NCBI GenBank assembly: GCA_003024785.1
Contig: PUQB01000217.1
Coordinates: 96,001 to 160,000 of the forward strand
Source: Selaginella tamariscina
Lineage: Eukaryota > Streptophyta > Lycopodiopsida > Selaginellales > Selaginellaceae
Reading direction: 5' to 3'
DNA: 64,000 nucleotides
Below are positions 32,871 to 45,684 of this stretch, piece by piece. The notes under the pieces are model-generated. The model ran no database searches, was not told the DNA's origin, and worked only from the letters and a program-made list of their open reading frames with translations. A program made the translations under genes and the position numbers. Each line of letters begins with the position of its first letter. The stretch's first letter is position 1.

Positions 32871-33356
32871 ACAAAAGGTTTCATTGAAACGTCCGTGCGT
32901 GTGTGTACGCATGTGTGTGTGAGAGAGAGAAAGAGAGAGAGAACATACAGTATATAGTAAGCACGTTGTATCACATATACACATCTCTATAATGTATGTC
33001 TATACACACACACATACATTATATATATATATATAAACTGTAAATGCACACCAACAACAGAGAAGGAAAACAATGCCCCAGTCTGTGGTTCCCATTTGTC
33101 AGTACTTAAACTACAAGTAACCCAACTGTACAAGAAAATTAAGTATTAGAATTTTAAAATTGGATAATTAAATTAACTACAGTAGTCTAATTATTTTTAA
33201 AACTTTATTAGTTAAACTATTAACTTTATAATTAAGAGTAGAATAAGTTTACTCGATCATGCGCGTTTTGGCTGCTGTGATAAGCTGAGTTACATATCAC
33301 GGAATATGCTATGAAGATCCAATGTATCAGACAAGGGCTCCGCTATTAAATCCTAC

Positions 33357-33695
33357 AATTATCATTTATTACATTAATTGGTATTACCTTAGTAATACAC
33401 CAATATATATATATTATATATATATATATATTATATATATATATACACATGTGTAGGTATATTAATGTGTTAATACTACTTATATTATATATATAATACA
33501 TTCTAGGTACCGTTGCAACTAAGTAATAAACATAATATAATATGGCACCTCACAATCTTTGGTAAGAACTTTCACTTGGGAAGCTCGTATAGCATTGACA
33601 ACGTACCCCGAGAGTTGTAATAAACACTATATATATGTGTGTGCGTGTGTGTGCGCGTGCGTGTGCGTGTGGGAGAGAGAGAATGAGAGACTTAC
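33357..33695. other. Unit-C-only stretch with (TA)n and a possible further - strand exon
   Basis: Absent from the other units. TA-rich runs at 33402-33453 and 33492-33508 and (TG)n at 33636-33670. Between about 33510 and 33620 the - strand reads VNAIRASQVKVLTKD before a gtgagg donor-like site. In the MUN pattern such a helix could follow the exon at 33696-33877, but I could not fix an acceptor in phase. Confidence 0.35.
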
Positions 33696-33877
33696 TTGAG
33701 ACAATACTCGTATGTAATGCAAGTTCATTCTTTGTTAGCTTGCCCTGACGTGCAGATTCACAAACAGGTAGCCACTCGTTAACTAATTTTTGGGCTGCAT
33801 GTAAGTCTTGTTGAAAAATCTTTAACTTTTCTTTCTTCCTTATTTTGAAGTAAGCTAGATGCCCTTCGATGAAGATC
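33696..33877 (-). pseudogene. Upstream UNC13-like exon retained only in unit C
   Basis: 182 nt on the - strand between acceptor ccttatag and donor gtaagt, with 60 open codons and no ATG: GHLAYFKIRKKEKL, then FQQDLHAAQKLVNEWLPVC and LTKNELALHTSIVS. A helical, W-L-containing segment of this kind precedes the lAYAsdIL helix in MUN domains. It points the same way as the inverted exon beta at 32767-32870, so both likely come from one inverted gene copy. Other units keep only scrambled traces (for example 905-1011). Confidence 0.55.
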
Positions 33878-33904
33878 CTATAAGGAATTAACTAATTAAA
33901 TTAC

Positions 33905-34456
33905 AGATATTTAAATAAATTATACAATCCAGTTTGTTTATGTAATTATTAACATTTAATTGTTCACCGTTTAAATTTAAGAATTTAATCCACACATAAA
34001 TAAAGAGTTAACTCATTCAATAAATTTTAAAAACTACATTATCAAAATATTAAGCCTACATCTTGTCCGTTGGATATTAGAGGGTAAAAATGCATATTTG
34101 TGCGTTCTTTCTCCACAGTTCCATATACAATCAGTACAATATGTATACATACAACAATAGGTGCCTTCTATATGTATTATATACACTCAGAAGTATGTGA
34201 CATTGGCATATACTTTTAATTTCAATATAAATTTGCAAGTTTAAATTATTTTGGAACTGTTTCATTTAAAAAGATCCAGACATTCAGATCTCTTAACAAT
34301 ATCTTAATCAGTTTCAAATATATATTTCTTTTAATATTTAACTCCTTCCTACCGCTAAGATATAAATATTTATGAATGCTGAAATATTAATTGCTATATC
34401 CTGAAAAAAAAACACTCTTAAATTGGCTGTACGCACAAACACTGTGTATGTCAAAG
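33905..34456. repeat. AT-rich spacer, end of unit C
   Basis: Array spacer shared with other units. No coding or RNA gene signal. Confidence 0.55.
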
Positions 34457-34625
34457 TATTAAATTATTATTTATTAAATTAAAAAGCTAGTAAAAGAACG
34501 TATGGGTTTTTAAAACTAAACCATGACATTGATTATCAAAATACTTAGAAATAGATAAAAATTGTTTTTTAATAGGGATTAAATAACAATTATAAAACAT
34601 TATATATTAATCACTGTTTTTTAAG

Positions 34626-34686
34626 CACAAAAATGAAACAACATTTTGGAAAGGAGGCTCAACCTCAAGCACCAGCCAGATGAAAA
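34626..34686 (+). pseudogene. ERR1 exon-like copy, unit D
   Basis: Donor destroyed by a 2-nt loss (aaaacgtaat in place of aaaagtacgtaat). Confidence 0.45.
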
Positions 34687-36046
34687 ACGTAATATGTAAA
34701 CGCAGGCATACACACACAAACACACGCATAGGTGTAAGACTGTCGAGAGGCAGGGTGTGCGTGTGCGTGTGCATGTGTGTGTGTGTGAGAGAGAGAGAGC
34801 ATCTCTCCATGTGAACAACGGACAACAGATAAAGAGTATACTCACGCCTGTGCAACTGTGTATGCATGTGTAAGTGTATGTGTGTCCTATAATAAATAAA
34901 TATATAAGATATAATATATGTGTGTGTTTTCAACATTAGTTTTTTTTTTCTTTTGGAATGTATTGTTATAATGATTTTTTATTTTTCTGAAAAAGCTTAA
35001 AGGAAATTTGATATGACCTTTTCCTTTTTATGAACTATAATTAAGAGGATTTAAATACTGTTTTTTTAATGATTATAAAAGATTATTATATATTAATCAA
35101 AACAGTAGAATAATGGATAATTTAAGTACAAAGGTTTATATTAGAATTGCTTATGAACAAGTAAATTAAATATAAAGATGCATATTAAAACTGAGAAGAT
35201 TCTATATTAAAAATACTGTAGTGTACAGAATTTTTCTTTCTTTTATCTTATTTTAAAGTAAGCCTCACTTAATGCTAATGAATCATTAAATGCTAATGAT
35301 GCCCTTCAATAAAGACGCTATAAGTTAAATTACAGATATTTAAATAAATTATAAAATCCAGTTTGTTTATGTAATTATTAACATTTAATTGTTCAGCTTT
35401 TAAATTTTAAGAATATAATCCACACATAAATAAAGAGTTAACTCACGCATATAAAATAAATATTAAAACATAAATAAATTTTTATACACACACACATGTA
35501 TATGTATATGTCTGCATGTATGTATGCATGTATAGAGACACACTTATAAACACACACGCATGTGAATATAAATATATATACATAGACACACACACATACA
35601 GAAGATACAACAGTATACATATGCACACACAGGTGCTTTCTATATGTATTATATACACTCAAGTATGTGGAATATTTGAATTGTTTATACTTAAAAACTT
35701 GAATTTAAGCTTGCAAGTTTATTTAAAACGAGCTTCCACGTGTAACTTCAGATCTTTTAACGATAATCAGTTTCAAGTATTCAAATTATATTTCTTTTAA
35801 TATTTAGCTCCTTTCCACCACTAAGGTATAAATATTTGTAAATGCTATCGCTATATTAAAAAAAAAACTCTTAAATCGCGCTCAAGGTATTAAATTATTA
35901 TTTATTAAGTAAAAGAACGTGCGGGTTTTTAATTATATATTAATCAAACCATGAAATTCCTTATTAAAATACTTCAAATTCTTGAAAAATTGTTTATTAA
36001 TAAGGGATTAAATAACAATATTATATATTAATCACTGTTTTTTAAG
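34687..36046. repeat. Microsatellite spacer, unit D
   Basis: Shorter than in A and C: (TGTGCG)n(GA)n at 34756-34799 and one (CA)n/(GTAT)n block at 35485-35600. It contains the intact empty target of the unit A Ty3 insertion. No gene. Confidence 0.6.
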
Positions 36047-36107
36047 CACAAAGATGAAAAACATTTTGGAAAGGAGGCTCGAACTTAAACACCAAGCCAG
36101 ATGAAAA
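36047..36107 (+). pseudogene. ERR2 exon-like copy, unit D
   Basis: Same as unit A ERR2 (gaactt variant), donor gtatgt. Confidence 0.45.
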
Positions 36108-36216
36108 GTATGTAATATGTAAACACAAGCATACACACACACACACATATGTGCTCCGCTTATATACTATGTATACGACAAGAGCTTAACATTATAATCT
36201 TCGTAGTATATACCAG

Positions 36217-37482
36217 GAATGTCTTCTGGCATATGCTTCGGATTTTTGAGACGTTTATTAATATTAAAAGTTATTAAAATTAAATGTTACTTTCAAAATA
36301 AGAATTGGGTTTTGGACAACGTGCTTACTATATACGTGTATACTCTCTCTCTCTCTCCACACACACGCACACGCACACGCACAAGCACAGCACGCATGCA
36401 CATTTTAATGAAACCTTTTGCAGATTTATATTTGATGCTGAGTGAAGTACTAGAGGAAATGATGACAAGGCCTTTTGGGGAATATTACATCCCCGACGTG
36501 GAATATGCCATCTGCAATGCAGTGAGAACATATGTGGAGATTTTAGAGAAGCTGCTACGTGTCAAGGTACAAAATTATTACTTATTAAACATTATTATTT
36601 AATGAAAAATGTATAGATTTTATTACTTATTAAGCACTAATATCATTTATTAAAATATAGCTGAATTCGTCAAATGTAAAACTAAATAACTTTATTAAAT
36701 TTTATAGTTTAGTTCTAATGTATAAATTTTATTACTTATCATTATATATAAATTCGTTATAAAAAGTACCACTAATATTTTTAATATTTAATCATGAGTG
36801 GACTAAATACTGTTTTTAATTGATTATGAAATATTGTAATTTATTAATTATTGTTGGAATACTTGGAAGGAGGCTACAACCCAATGGACCAAAACCAGAT
36901 GAAAGGTATGTACTATTACACACACATATGCACCGTATACAATGTGTGTATATGTAACAAGAAACGTGCTTATATATGTTAATACACACACACACACATA
37001 TATAAAACGTATATACGATGTGTGTATATGTAACAAGAAATGTGCTTATATATGCTTGAGACTAGCTAATCTTTTAACACTGTAAAGAGATGCAGAGGCC
37101 ACAAAGTTGAGTTTATTTAAGATTTTAGAGAAGCATGGAAGCATTAAAAAGGGCTTAAGTGCCAGTTTTGAAGAATTAAAACAGTTTACAGAGCAGAATA
37201 TGAGTAATGTTATTGGCTCCATTGTCGACAACATACAGGTAATCATTGTGTGTGCGTGTGCATGCGTGTGCGTGTGTGTGTGTGAGAGAGAGAGAGAGAC
37301 GTTTACATATGTAAATGTAGTAATGTGAGCATTTGTAGGTTCGTATTACACGTGAGTTGCAAGGAATTTTGGAGGCAGATCATGGTCAATTTGAACCGTT
37401 GACTACATATCTTGACCAGCATTTGACCATAATGCACGACTATCTTCATCCATCGATTTTTCAGAAAATTATTGAGGTTCTT

Positions 37483-37514
<32 letters not shown>

Positions 37515-37676
37515 GCACGTACATACACAAACACACATATAAAATTGTATATATAGTATTTTTTAACTTTTGTAAAAACTAAAGAGATTATAATGTAGGA
37601 AATATGTAAAACAGTATTTTTCTGCCTGGAAGAATATGTTCTCAATCGTGATGAGGATCCAAGACCAGTGACTCCG
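36217..37676 (+). pseudogene. UNC13/MUN-domain-like gene fragment, unit D
   Basis: Exons alpha 36217-36252 (one base lost), beta 36424-36566 (143 nt, with the in-frame 12-nt deletion shared with A), gamma remnant about 36857-36905, delta 37088-37238 (151 nt), epsilon 37339-37476 (138 nt, acceptor gtag intact), zeta 37599-37676. Delta, epsilon and zeta form an uninterrupted 3' half covering the MHD2-like region, the best such stretch in the window. Confidence 0.52.
37247..37519 (+). repeat. Complementary microsatellites bracketing exon epsilon, unit D
   Basis: (TG)n(AG)n at 37247-37299 and (CT)n(CA)n at 37478-37519 flank exon epsilon. Confidence 0.7.
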
Positions 37677-37835
37677 GTATTAAACTTTCCAAATAGTACC
37701 TACAGTTTTAATCTATTATATACAGTAATAGTACTCTCTCACACACACGCACAAAGGAAAGTTATTTTCAAATATTAAATACGGCCACGCAGAATATGTA
37801 CAGGCTAATTTCCGGTTTAGTGCTGGACCGCCACA

Positions 37836-39660
37836 GTGACAGGTTAATATCCGGTCTCGGGAATTTCATAGTGTAGGTCTCGAGACATTCAATCCATGGC
37901 ACTCCTCTATAGTCTCTCAAAGCTCTCTCTAACAGAATAGGTCACACTCCACAGTCAATCGGATGCTATTCCGAAATCATTCAAGCTTGCTTTAGGTTAT
38001 GATGTTGAGCATGACAAAGCAATTTTGTTCTCTAGTGAGAAAGAAGTACCAGACATTGTTACCATTACTATGGAACTGAGTGATGACTGCTTTCACTTTT
38101 TAGCATTAGATAGTCGTCAGCTCGTTGCAATGGGCAACTCCAACGTTTTTAGTGACATGGTAACTGAAATAGTCTACGCTGTTATGGACTGGTTCACCTT
38201 CGAAGGAACAACATCCGCAATCGGTATACTCTTTCTGGCTCTTCCTCCTTGGTTTATGACAATTTAAATAAGTAAGCCAATGGTAAAATGGTTAATGGTA
38301 TTTATTATGATTGTTGACTATCAACAAGCTTCAGGTTCCTGACGGTTAAGATTATTATATGAAGTTTAGCGCTAACTATAACGAGGTTGACCGCATGGGT
38401 TGAAGATAGAAATTATATTTGAACAACTCTCTGCCACAGACAACCTAGATGATACTATCAAAAAATGTGGGAGGTACATAGAACAAGGTATGTTTTTACA
38501 TGTATGCTTTTACATATCTCATTAGAGAATAAGCAAGTTTGACAGGTTTGACAAAGCTTGTAATACTTCTCGTTGAGGTGCATTCAACCAGGTACACGAA
38601 AAGTTCGACGACGTTTACTATTTCACTCAAGGCAAGGGACATTGTCACATGAAACATCCAAGGTTTTTGGATCTTACTTTAGTGATTCCGAATTGTAAAA
38701 TTTACTTGCATTCTCTTCAAACAAATTTAAGGTCCATATTAATTTTGTAGTTTTTGAACCTTAAATTTGTTTGAAGAGAATGCAAAGTAAATTTTACAGT
38801 CCGGAATCACAGAAGTAAGATCCAAAAACTTTGGATGTTTCATGTGACAATGTCCCTTGCTTGGAGTGAAATAGTAAACATTGTTGAACTTTTTCATGTA
38901 CCTGGTCGACTGCACCTCAGTGAGAAGTATTACAAGCTTTGTCAAACCTGCTTATTCTCTAATGAGATATGTAAAAGCACACGTGTAAAACATACCTTGT
39001 TCTATGTAGCTCCCACATTTTTTGATAGTATCATTTAGGTTGTCTGTGGCAGAGAGTTGTTCAAATATAACTTCTGCCTTCAGCCTATGCGGTACAACCT
39101 CTTTACAGTTAGTAATGAACTCCATATAATAATCCATTGTAAAGAGGTAACCGTTAGGAACCTGAAGCCTGTTGATAGCCACTAATCATAACAATACCAT
39201 TAACCATTTTACCATTAGCTTACTTATTCGAGTTTCGTAAACCAAGGAGGAAGAGCCAGAAAGAGTATCCGCTTGCATATGTCGTCCCTTCGAAAGCGGA
39301 ACCAGTCCATAACAACATAGACTATTTCACTTACCATGTCACTAAAAATACTAAAGTTGCCGATTGCAACGAGCTGACAACTATCTAATGCCAAAAAGCA
39401 AAAGTAGTTATCACTTAGTTCCCTAGTAATGGTAGCAATGTTTGGCACTTCTTTCTCACTAGAGAACAAAATTGCTCTATCACGTTCAGCATCATACCCG
39501 GGAGCAAGCTTGAACGATTTTGAAATAGCATACGGTCGACCATGGAGCGTGATTTGTTCTATGAGAGAGAGCTTTGAGAGACGAGAGAGGAGTGCCATCA
39601 ATTGAATGTCTTGAGACCTACACTATGAAATTCCTGAGACCGGATATTAGCCTGTCATGT
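37836..39660. repeat. Large palindrome, unit D
   Basis: Left arm about 37836-38736, right arm about 38755-39660, spacer 18 bp. The + arm frame 38025-38267 and - arm frame 39224-39601 encode the same sequence. STRY exons face each other at the centre. Confidence 0.88.
38952..39601 (-). pseudogene. Unidentified palindrome-arm gene, unit D
   Basis: 39224-39601 is a 125-codon frame from MMALLSRLSKL through FSDMVSEIVYVVMDWFRF; a shift then separates it from 38952-39182 (LQVPNGYLFTMDYYMEF). The total length in consensus is about 210 residues. I recognise no domain. Confidence 0.45.
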
Positions 39661-39823
39661 ACCCTACGTGGCAATCCAGCATGGATCGACTAGGAGATTT
39701 GGGATCAATGCTGCTGGTGGCTAGGTTTTCCGGTATTGTAGACATGCTCGCCGATCGCACATCCCTTCTGGCAGCTGTCCAACAGCCGAGGATTGCATTC
39801 CACCTTGGGAAGTATGGTCAAAA

Positions 39824-39836
39824 TTAGGGTTTAGGG
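39824..39836. promoter_or_regulatory. Telo-box-like motif, unit D
   Basis: ttagggtttaggg, 185 bp upstream of the Ulp1-like ATG. Confidence 0.45.
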
Positions 39837-40047
39837 TGACCTAACCTAATTTCAAGCATCCAAATTTCAGGAAAGATCTTTTCAGCCTTCATCGCTGCTT
39901 CTACTAAGGGATTTTAATCTTTGTTTTGTTTTGGGCTTTTCATTGCTGTGCTTGTACTAAGGATTTTTAGTCTTTTAGTTTTGTTTTTGGGCTTTCACCA
40001 CTGCTTGTACTGAGCCAGGTATGGCACCAAAGCGAAAGCATGTTGAA

Positions 40048-41793
40048 TGTCATAGTTTTTACTATGACTCAACCCTTTACTTTGGACGTTGACTGTTTGT
40101 TACCTACTGTACTATGTTGATAAGCCCTAGGTGTAGAAGAAACAGGCCCGCTTAGTGCACTTGGATATCTAGTGATGGTCCGGCCGGGTGTCATTAGGTA
40201 TTTGCAAGAAACTCTGGGCGAAGCTAGCACTTCCATCTAGAAAACTCTTACCTTGGTTTTCGTGTCCCGGTTGGATTAATGGCTAGTTCCGGTGAGTTCG
40301 GCATGTCGGATATGCTTAGAAATACCCCCAGGTTTGACAGGTTAGGGTTTAGGGGTCGATGGATAACTCACCAAGTATGTTCCCTCTGGGAATGAGATTT
40401 CAGTGCTAGCCCACTTATGTAAACAGGAAAACAGGGGGGGGGGCTCTGTCACATAAATAAGGTAGTATATAGGAGTGAGGGTTCCTGGGTTCATGACTGA
40501 GCTCGTTACTCTTCTCCCGGTGCAAGCTCTAGCTTGTGTCGTCAAGGCACAACCCTCTGTTGTGCCGCCCTAACTTCAGATGCCAGGGGTACGTCCCACC
40601 TTCGGGGTAGCTTACCCTTAACGTTGGCGAATCCATGCCTGGGAGGTCTTGTCGGAATGCACGTTCCAAGAGGCAGAGGTTGAGGCTTGTCTCAGCCTCC
40701 TCCTCCATGTCAACTAGGTGTAGCACTCATGGCCAAGCAAGGCACATTCGTGTCCTTGTCCAACGTGGGCGTGGGATCTTGTTTGACGGGTTCACACTAC
40801 CCATTCCTGAGGGCTCATAAGGGGTTCTAGAGTTGGCATTTAGGAGCCACATTTGTGGCACTTGGTGCAACTCTTGAATCTAAGGGCTATGGCATGATAG
40901 TCCACATCATGGAAGGCAGTGTCACATGGAGATGTACACTGGCTAAACGTCACGGTACAATGCCCAGGCATGCCCTTTGGGGTTGTGTCATGGGCTTGTC
41001 GCCAAGGGGTTGGGATACTCTAGCAAACAGGCATGCTTGTGTTGCACTAGTGCTAAGCTTTGGGCATCGCTCGAGGGAGGTTAGGTCCCATAACTAGGTG
41101 TGCTTGGCACACTTGGCTAGGGGAGTGTTCTCCTTGGAATCCAAGGGTTGAACAACCTAAGCTTGTTAGCAGAGCCCTTTGTGAGGACACTCGCAAGGTC
41201 ATGTGCTTAGGGTTATCCCAAACCTAGCCTTAGGGAGTTTGCTTAGCAGAACACTCGTGTCCGCCTACGGTGCACACTCGTGTCCTCACTAAGTACTAGC
41301 CCTAGGTCTAGGGTATACTTGGCCACTCAAACCCTTAGGGGTTAGTCGTGGTTCAGGGTACCCCTTGTCGCCCTAAAGGGGTTGTACTCCCGGATGAGGG
41401 TGATTCCTCAAGGGGTAAGTGACGATGCCTTAGCTCTGTCACGGGGTATGTGTGGAACACACGTCTCCTTGATGGGGGTTAGGGCATGAGCCTGTCTAGG
41501 TCTTCTAGGGCAAGACCCTAAGTCAACTAGGGTTATCCCTCAAGGGTTTTGGGGGTAGACACTCTAGGGAGACTTAGGCTAAACCCTAAGTCAACTAGGG
41601 TTATCCCTCAAGGGTTCTGGGGCAGACATTCTAGGGAGACTTAGGCTAAACCCTAAGTCTCTCTTGCACTAACCCTAGGGGTCGTTGGGGTTGTTCTAGG
41701 AAACTTAGCGTTGCTCACACAGGGTGATGACGCCGAATGGCCACCTGGCAGCCACGTGTTGCCACGTTGGCCCTTTGGGTTAAAACTCTGACA
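40048..41793 (+). repeat. 5' LTR of the LARD
   Basis: 1746 bp. TATA-like tatatag near 40466-40472 and a G-run of 10 at 40434-40443. Short ORFs inside (for example 40855-41097) are not conserved in the 3' LTR and are not called. Confidence 0.92.
41515..41650. repeat. 68-bp direct duplication in LARD LTR
   Basis: Two copies of a 68-bp segment starting accctaagtcaactaggg (41515 and 41583), also present in the 3' LTR (about 47149 and 47218), so it predates this insertion. Confidence 0.85.
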
Positions 41794-41795
41794 AT

Positions 41796-41807
41796 TGGTA
41801 TCAGAGC
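41796..41807 (+). other. tRNA-iMet primer-binding site of the LARD
   Basis: tggtatcagagc, exactly complementary to the 3' end of plant initiator tRNA-Met, 2 nt after the LTR. The animal version would be tggtagcagagc. Confidence 0.92.
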
Positions 41808-44800
41808 TATTCTCTACGGTCAGTAGGACTACCTAAAGTGTAGTGTATTTTAGGGTTTAGTTAGTTCTAAATTCTTGAAGTACTTCTATCACTTTCGGCT
41901 AATGTCTGAATTCTGCGTGGAGAGTTGGTCCTGAGATCTGTAACTCTTTAAAGAACACTTACTTCATAAGTGGGTGTGGGTTATGGACACCAATGTCGAA
42001 GGTAGCACTTGGAAGGCAACTTCCAAGTTGTATGCCAGGTTACTTTACCTTAAGGATGTTCAGGTTACTTTACCTTATGGTGTTCAGTTACCTTACCATA
42101 TACTCCACAAGATGTGGCATGTTAGTTTGTTCTAGCTTACAAACTAAGTCTTGTGAGGTGTGTCTTGTGATTCTAAGTCTACACATTAATGAAAATTTTT
42201 CTTTTTTCTTTAAAGGTGTTTGATTTGGGATAACACATGATTTGGAAACTGACAGTGTCCATTGAGTTTTGGCTTAGGTCAAGATTCAATATTGGGTCCA
42301 ACAATAGTGTTCAAACGGGAAAAGACTTATGTTCAGAAGTGTGTCTTTGACTTCGGAGAAGGGGCATATTCAAACATAAGAGTGAACACTACATTTTGAC
42401 ATAGAAGTGTAAACTAAGCTCTCATTATAGTGCATGTTTCCGAGAGTGTAACTCTAGAAGTAGACTATGGTGATGAACTTATAATACAATGAAATGTCAA
42501 ATATTAACATATAATGAATATGTTAAGTAGTTGGTTCGGAGATCCAATGTAATCAAAGTATTGTCCGATGTTCGCAATATTTTGATGATGCTAGCTCAAG
42601 TAATTAGGTGAAATAGTTTACTAAGTTCAAGTCACCTGATTTGAACAAAGTACAACTTAAAACCTTAGTTAGCTGTAAGCGCGCTTTGTATTCAAGTTAG
42701 CTAGCTCGACTAACTTGATTATGAAGTTATCTCATGTGGGATCATAAGAATGAGACAGAATAATAGATTTTGGCAGTAGATGATTTAATGTTGCCCTATC
42801 AATGCAGCTTTTGGGATAGATGGCATGATCTATCAGAAAGAGAAAATGTTGGAAACATACGTTTACATTTTCAGTTTACTGAGTAATGAAGGACTTGCAT
42901 AGTGAAGGCGTTCGGCGCACACTTGCACATTTTCATTATTAACTCTTTAATATTGAAATTTGTAACGTTGTTTGCAATGTGGGGATGAGCTCTTGAACAA
43001 GGGTGATTCCTTGGTTAAGAAGAGCATGATTTGGGATTCTTCCACTTTGCTTATTGACTAAGTAAGGAAACTTGCTAAGTTTAATAAGTTATGTGTGGTG
43101 GTGTCAAATGAGTTGGAAGCTTTTCGGTATACATTTTGGAGGTTTAAGTGCATGTACCTCCTCAGAGAGTCGGTATTCGATGAAATTAGAAGTTGATATT
43201 GAAATCAATATCAATTTCATTTTAGAGTCGAATATGATTATTCAAAAGATGGTTTCTTGACTCTGCATCATGGTCGCAAATGTGGGCACTTAAAGAACAA
43301 ATAAAGTATGTATCTTCAATTTTTGGAATATTGCAAAATAGAACTATTCTTAACTCAAAGTTTGATAGTATTCCTTGGGTTAGTTGTTAGTTCTATCTCA
43401 AGGTTTGATGGTGTTCCTTGAGTTCAATATTCTTGTAAGTATGATATTGCGTAGCGGGATTAGCTCAAGAGATGGTGCACCTTCTTGATGATCGTAGTTC
43501 AAGATTCGTAACGTACAGTCCAATATCTAGCTCGAGAATATGAGGTTCCTATCACCTCATTTGTTGAGATATTTATATTCTAGACTTTGACAAAAATTTG
43601 TGACAATCTTTTCAAGATTGGTTATAAATGACTTGTCAAGTATGGTATGATATCTCTTCAATATTGAGTTGGAGCGCTCAATATTGAAACTTGGTTATGA
43701 TCACATGAGGTGGCCATAATCATATAAGACTTAAGCAGACTTGAGTTCGACACTTTGGTAAGGCACTACCTTAGTGTTATAACTTGAAACATGTTTTCAA
43801 GTTAGTTGAGAAAATGAGCTTTCTCAATACGTGTTTGGAGGGGCAATGTATACTTTATGGATGGCTAGGTGTCTACAATGAATAGTGTATCTTAGTTTAA
43901 CATATTGAACTAGATATCTTATTCATGTTTGGGAGATCCTGTTGAATTATGAGATAAACTGAAACATGAAGTTAGTGTGATCTTTGGTGTCATGATAACA
44001 TTAGTGTGGAAAATAATATCTTACTAAATCAATTAGATGAACCAGACACTAGTTCATGATTCCTCTTGGTCCCTGAACTGTTGCTTGATGCATTATAACA
44101 TTATATTTCCGTCTTGAAACTGAAGTTCGGGTAATATCAAGAACTAAGTCCTCATTCCATAATAACTACCGCTTTGATATTTTGATAGTTCATGTAGTTA
44201 TGTTTGATAATGTAACTATATGCGTTCACAAGAGCAAAGCACTTGAGTATGCGAAGTATTTAACAAACCCATCACTTGTTAAATTCTGAACTTCAAGGTT
44301 AGTCAATGATCACGAACAAAATATTATCAATATCAAGAATGCAAAGGTTATATGAAATAAGGATGTTTGAAGGTATTTCACGAACACTAATTGAATTAGA
44401 CGATAAAGCATTACTTTTGATTAAATTCGAAAGTAAGTTACTTTAATTGAATGATTCAAATTAGTGACGCTGCTGTGTTTCAATATTAACTTATTGAAAT
44501 CTTGTGTAATCAGTTTTACGAGTTGGAAAAGTATAATATTATGATGATTTAGTATTCGAGTTTAGGGAGACTCTTATCATAAAGCTGGAGTCTCTTAACT
44601 TAATTCTAGGATTAAGTTATGTGGCCTTAGCGAGATTAGAGTTAGGAATTATTGAATGCATCTAGTATGTTGTGCTCTTTGGGGAATGAGTACAATGAGA
44701 GTGACAATTAAGACAAGTTATCTAAAGGTTATCGATGAGACATAGAGATGGGTTGAATTTCCTGGTTTCCACATTGGTTTTAAGAAAGGTATGTTAGCTT

Positions 44801-45669
44801 ATCTGGTCCCTGAACTGGTCGGTGTTATGAAAGAGTACAAAGTTGGTTGCGAAAGACAATGGTAGGCTATCACACTTTTGTAGATTTGACTGAATTTGAT
44901 TCTATCAGGAATAAATTATGTTAATGAACACCAAGTGGATGGCATTGGGATTGGTAAGACCTTGTTGTATACATGTGTACAGCCATGCGCCTCTGTGATC
45001 GCCTCTGGCCAGATTGACATGTTTACAAAGAACAGGGTTTTACGAATTGTACTCTTATATCGGAAAAGAGCTTGATTCCGATAAAGTCTCATACTTAGTC
45101 TGGCGTAGCTATATACTAAAGGGATAGGTATAGTAGCAGACCCTTATGAAAGGGTAATGAGAAACACCGAGGGATGCAGAATGTAGCTATAATATCGTAA
45201 TGTGGACCATTGGAAAATTAAAGAAATGCGAAGGTGTTTGGTCAAGCATTTGAGAAGTGCTTGTTGTGTTAGACGACAGAGGTCGTCAACAGCATTTAAT
45301 ATTAAGGAATAAAGCAAGTCTTTATTTCTTGTTAACCAAGGGGCCGGCAACAACACTAACTAGAGGCCTCCAATATAAATTCTAGTTAAGTAAAGAAATT
45401 AACCAGTGTTGTGTGCGTCGGGTGACAGACTTTGCAGACGTGCAAAAGGTCTCCAGTGACTTCATGTCGCAGGTGGTGCCTCCGGCAGCTGGGTTTACGA
45501 CTCAGTGAACGACGGTTCTGAAGTACTTGGTTTCGCGTAATGCAAGGGGGGTAATAAACTTATGTGAACTTTTGGCTGACTCCCGCATAGAGTGATATGT
45601 TAGTTTTGGTTATTTTCTCTAACATTATCTAGTCTTGGAGTTGGACGTCAACGAGGACGTTGACATTTT

Positions 45670-45682
45670 CAAAGGCGGGGAG
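45670..45682 (+). other. Polypurine tract of the LARD
   Basis: caaaggcggggag immediately upstream of the 3' LTR. Confidence 0.75.
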
Positions 45683-45684
45683 TG

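Larger units (their letters stand above)
26125..34456. repeat. Tandem unit C of the ~8-kb array (no retrotransposon)
   Basis: Third copy, 8.3 kb and free of large insertions. It is the most rearranged unit: the palindrome core is deleted so that the arms meet, the catalytic exons of the Ulp1-like gene are gone, exon u4 of that gene is triplicated, and a stretch of about 0.5 kb (33357-33905) found in no other unit holds an upstream UNC13-like exon on the - strand. Confidence 0.85.
41794..45684 (+). other. Non-coding interior of the LARD
   Basis: 3.9 kb with stops in all frames. I could not recognise a conserved retroelement domain even in short stretches. It differs from the rest of the window: few microsatellites, higher complexity. 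Confidence 0.7.

Noticed and set aside
40855..41097. 80-codon ORF in the LARD 5' LTR, and similar frames at 40342-40820 and 45974-46474
   Set aside because: Frames are not conserved between the two LTRs and have no domain-like pattern.
41794..45684. Hidden cellular gene in the LARD interior
   Set aside because: No frame longer than about 75 codons, no splice-joined series and no recognisable motif.
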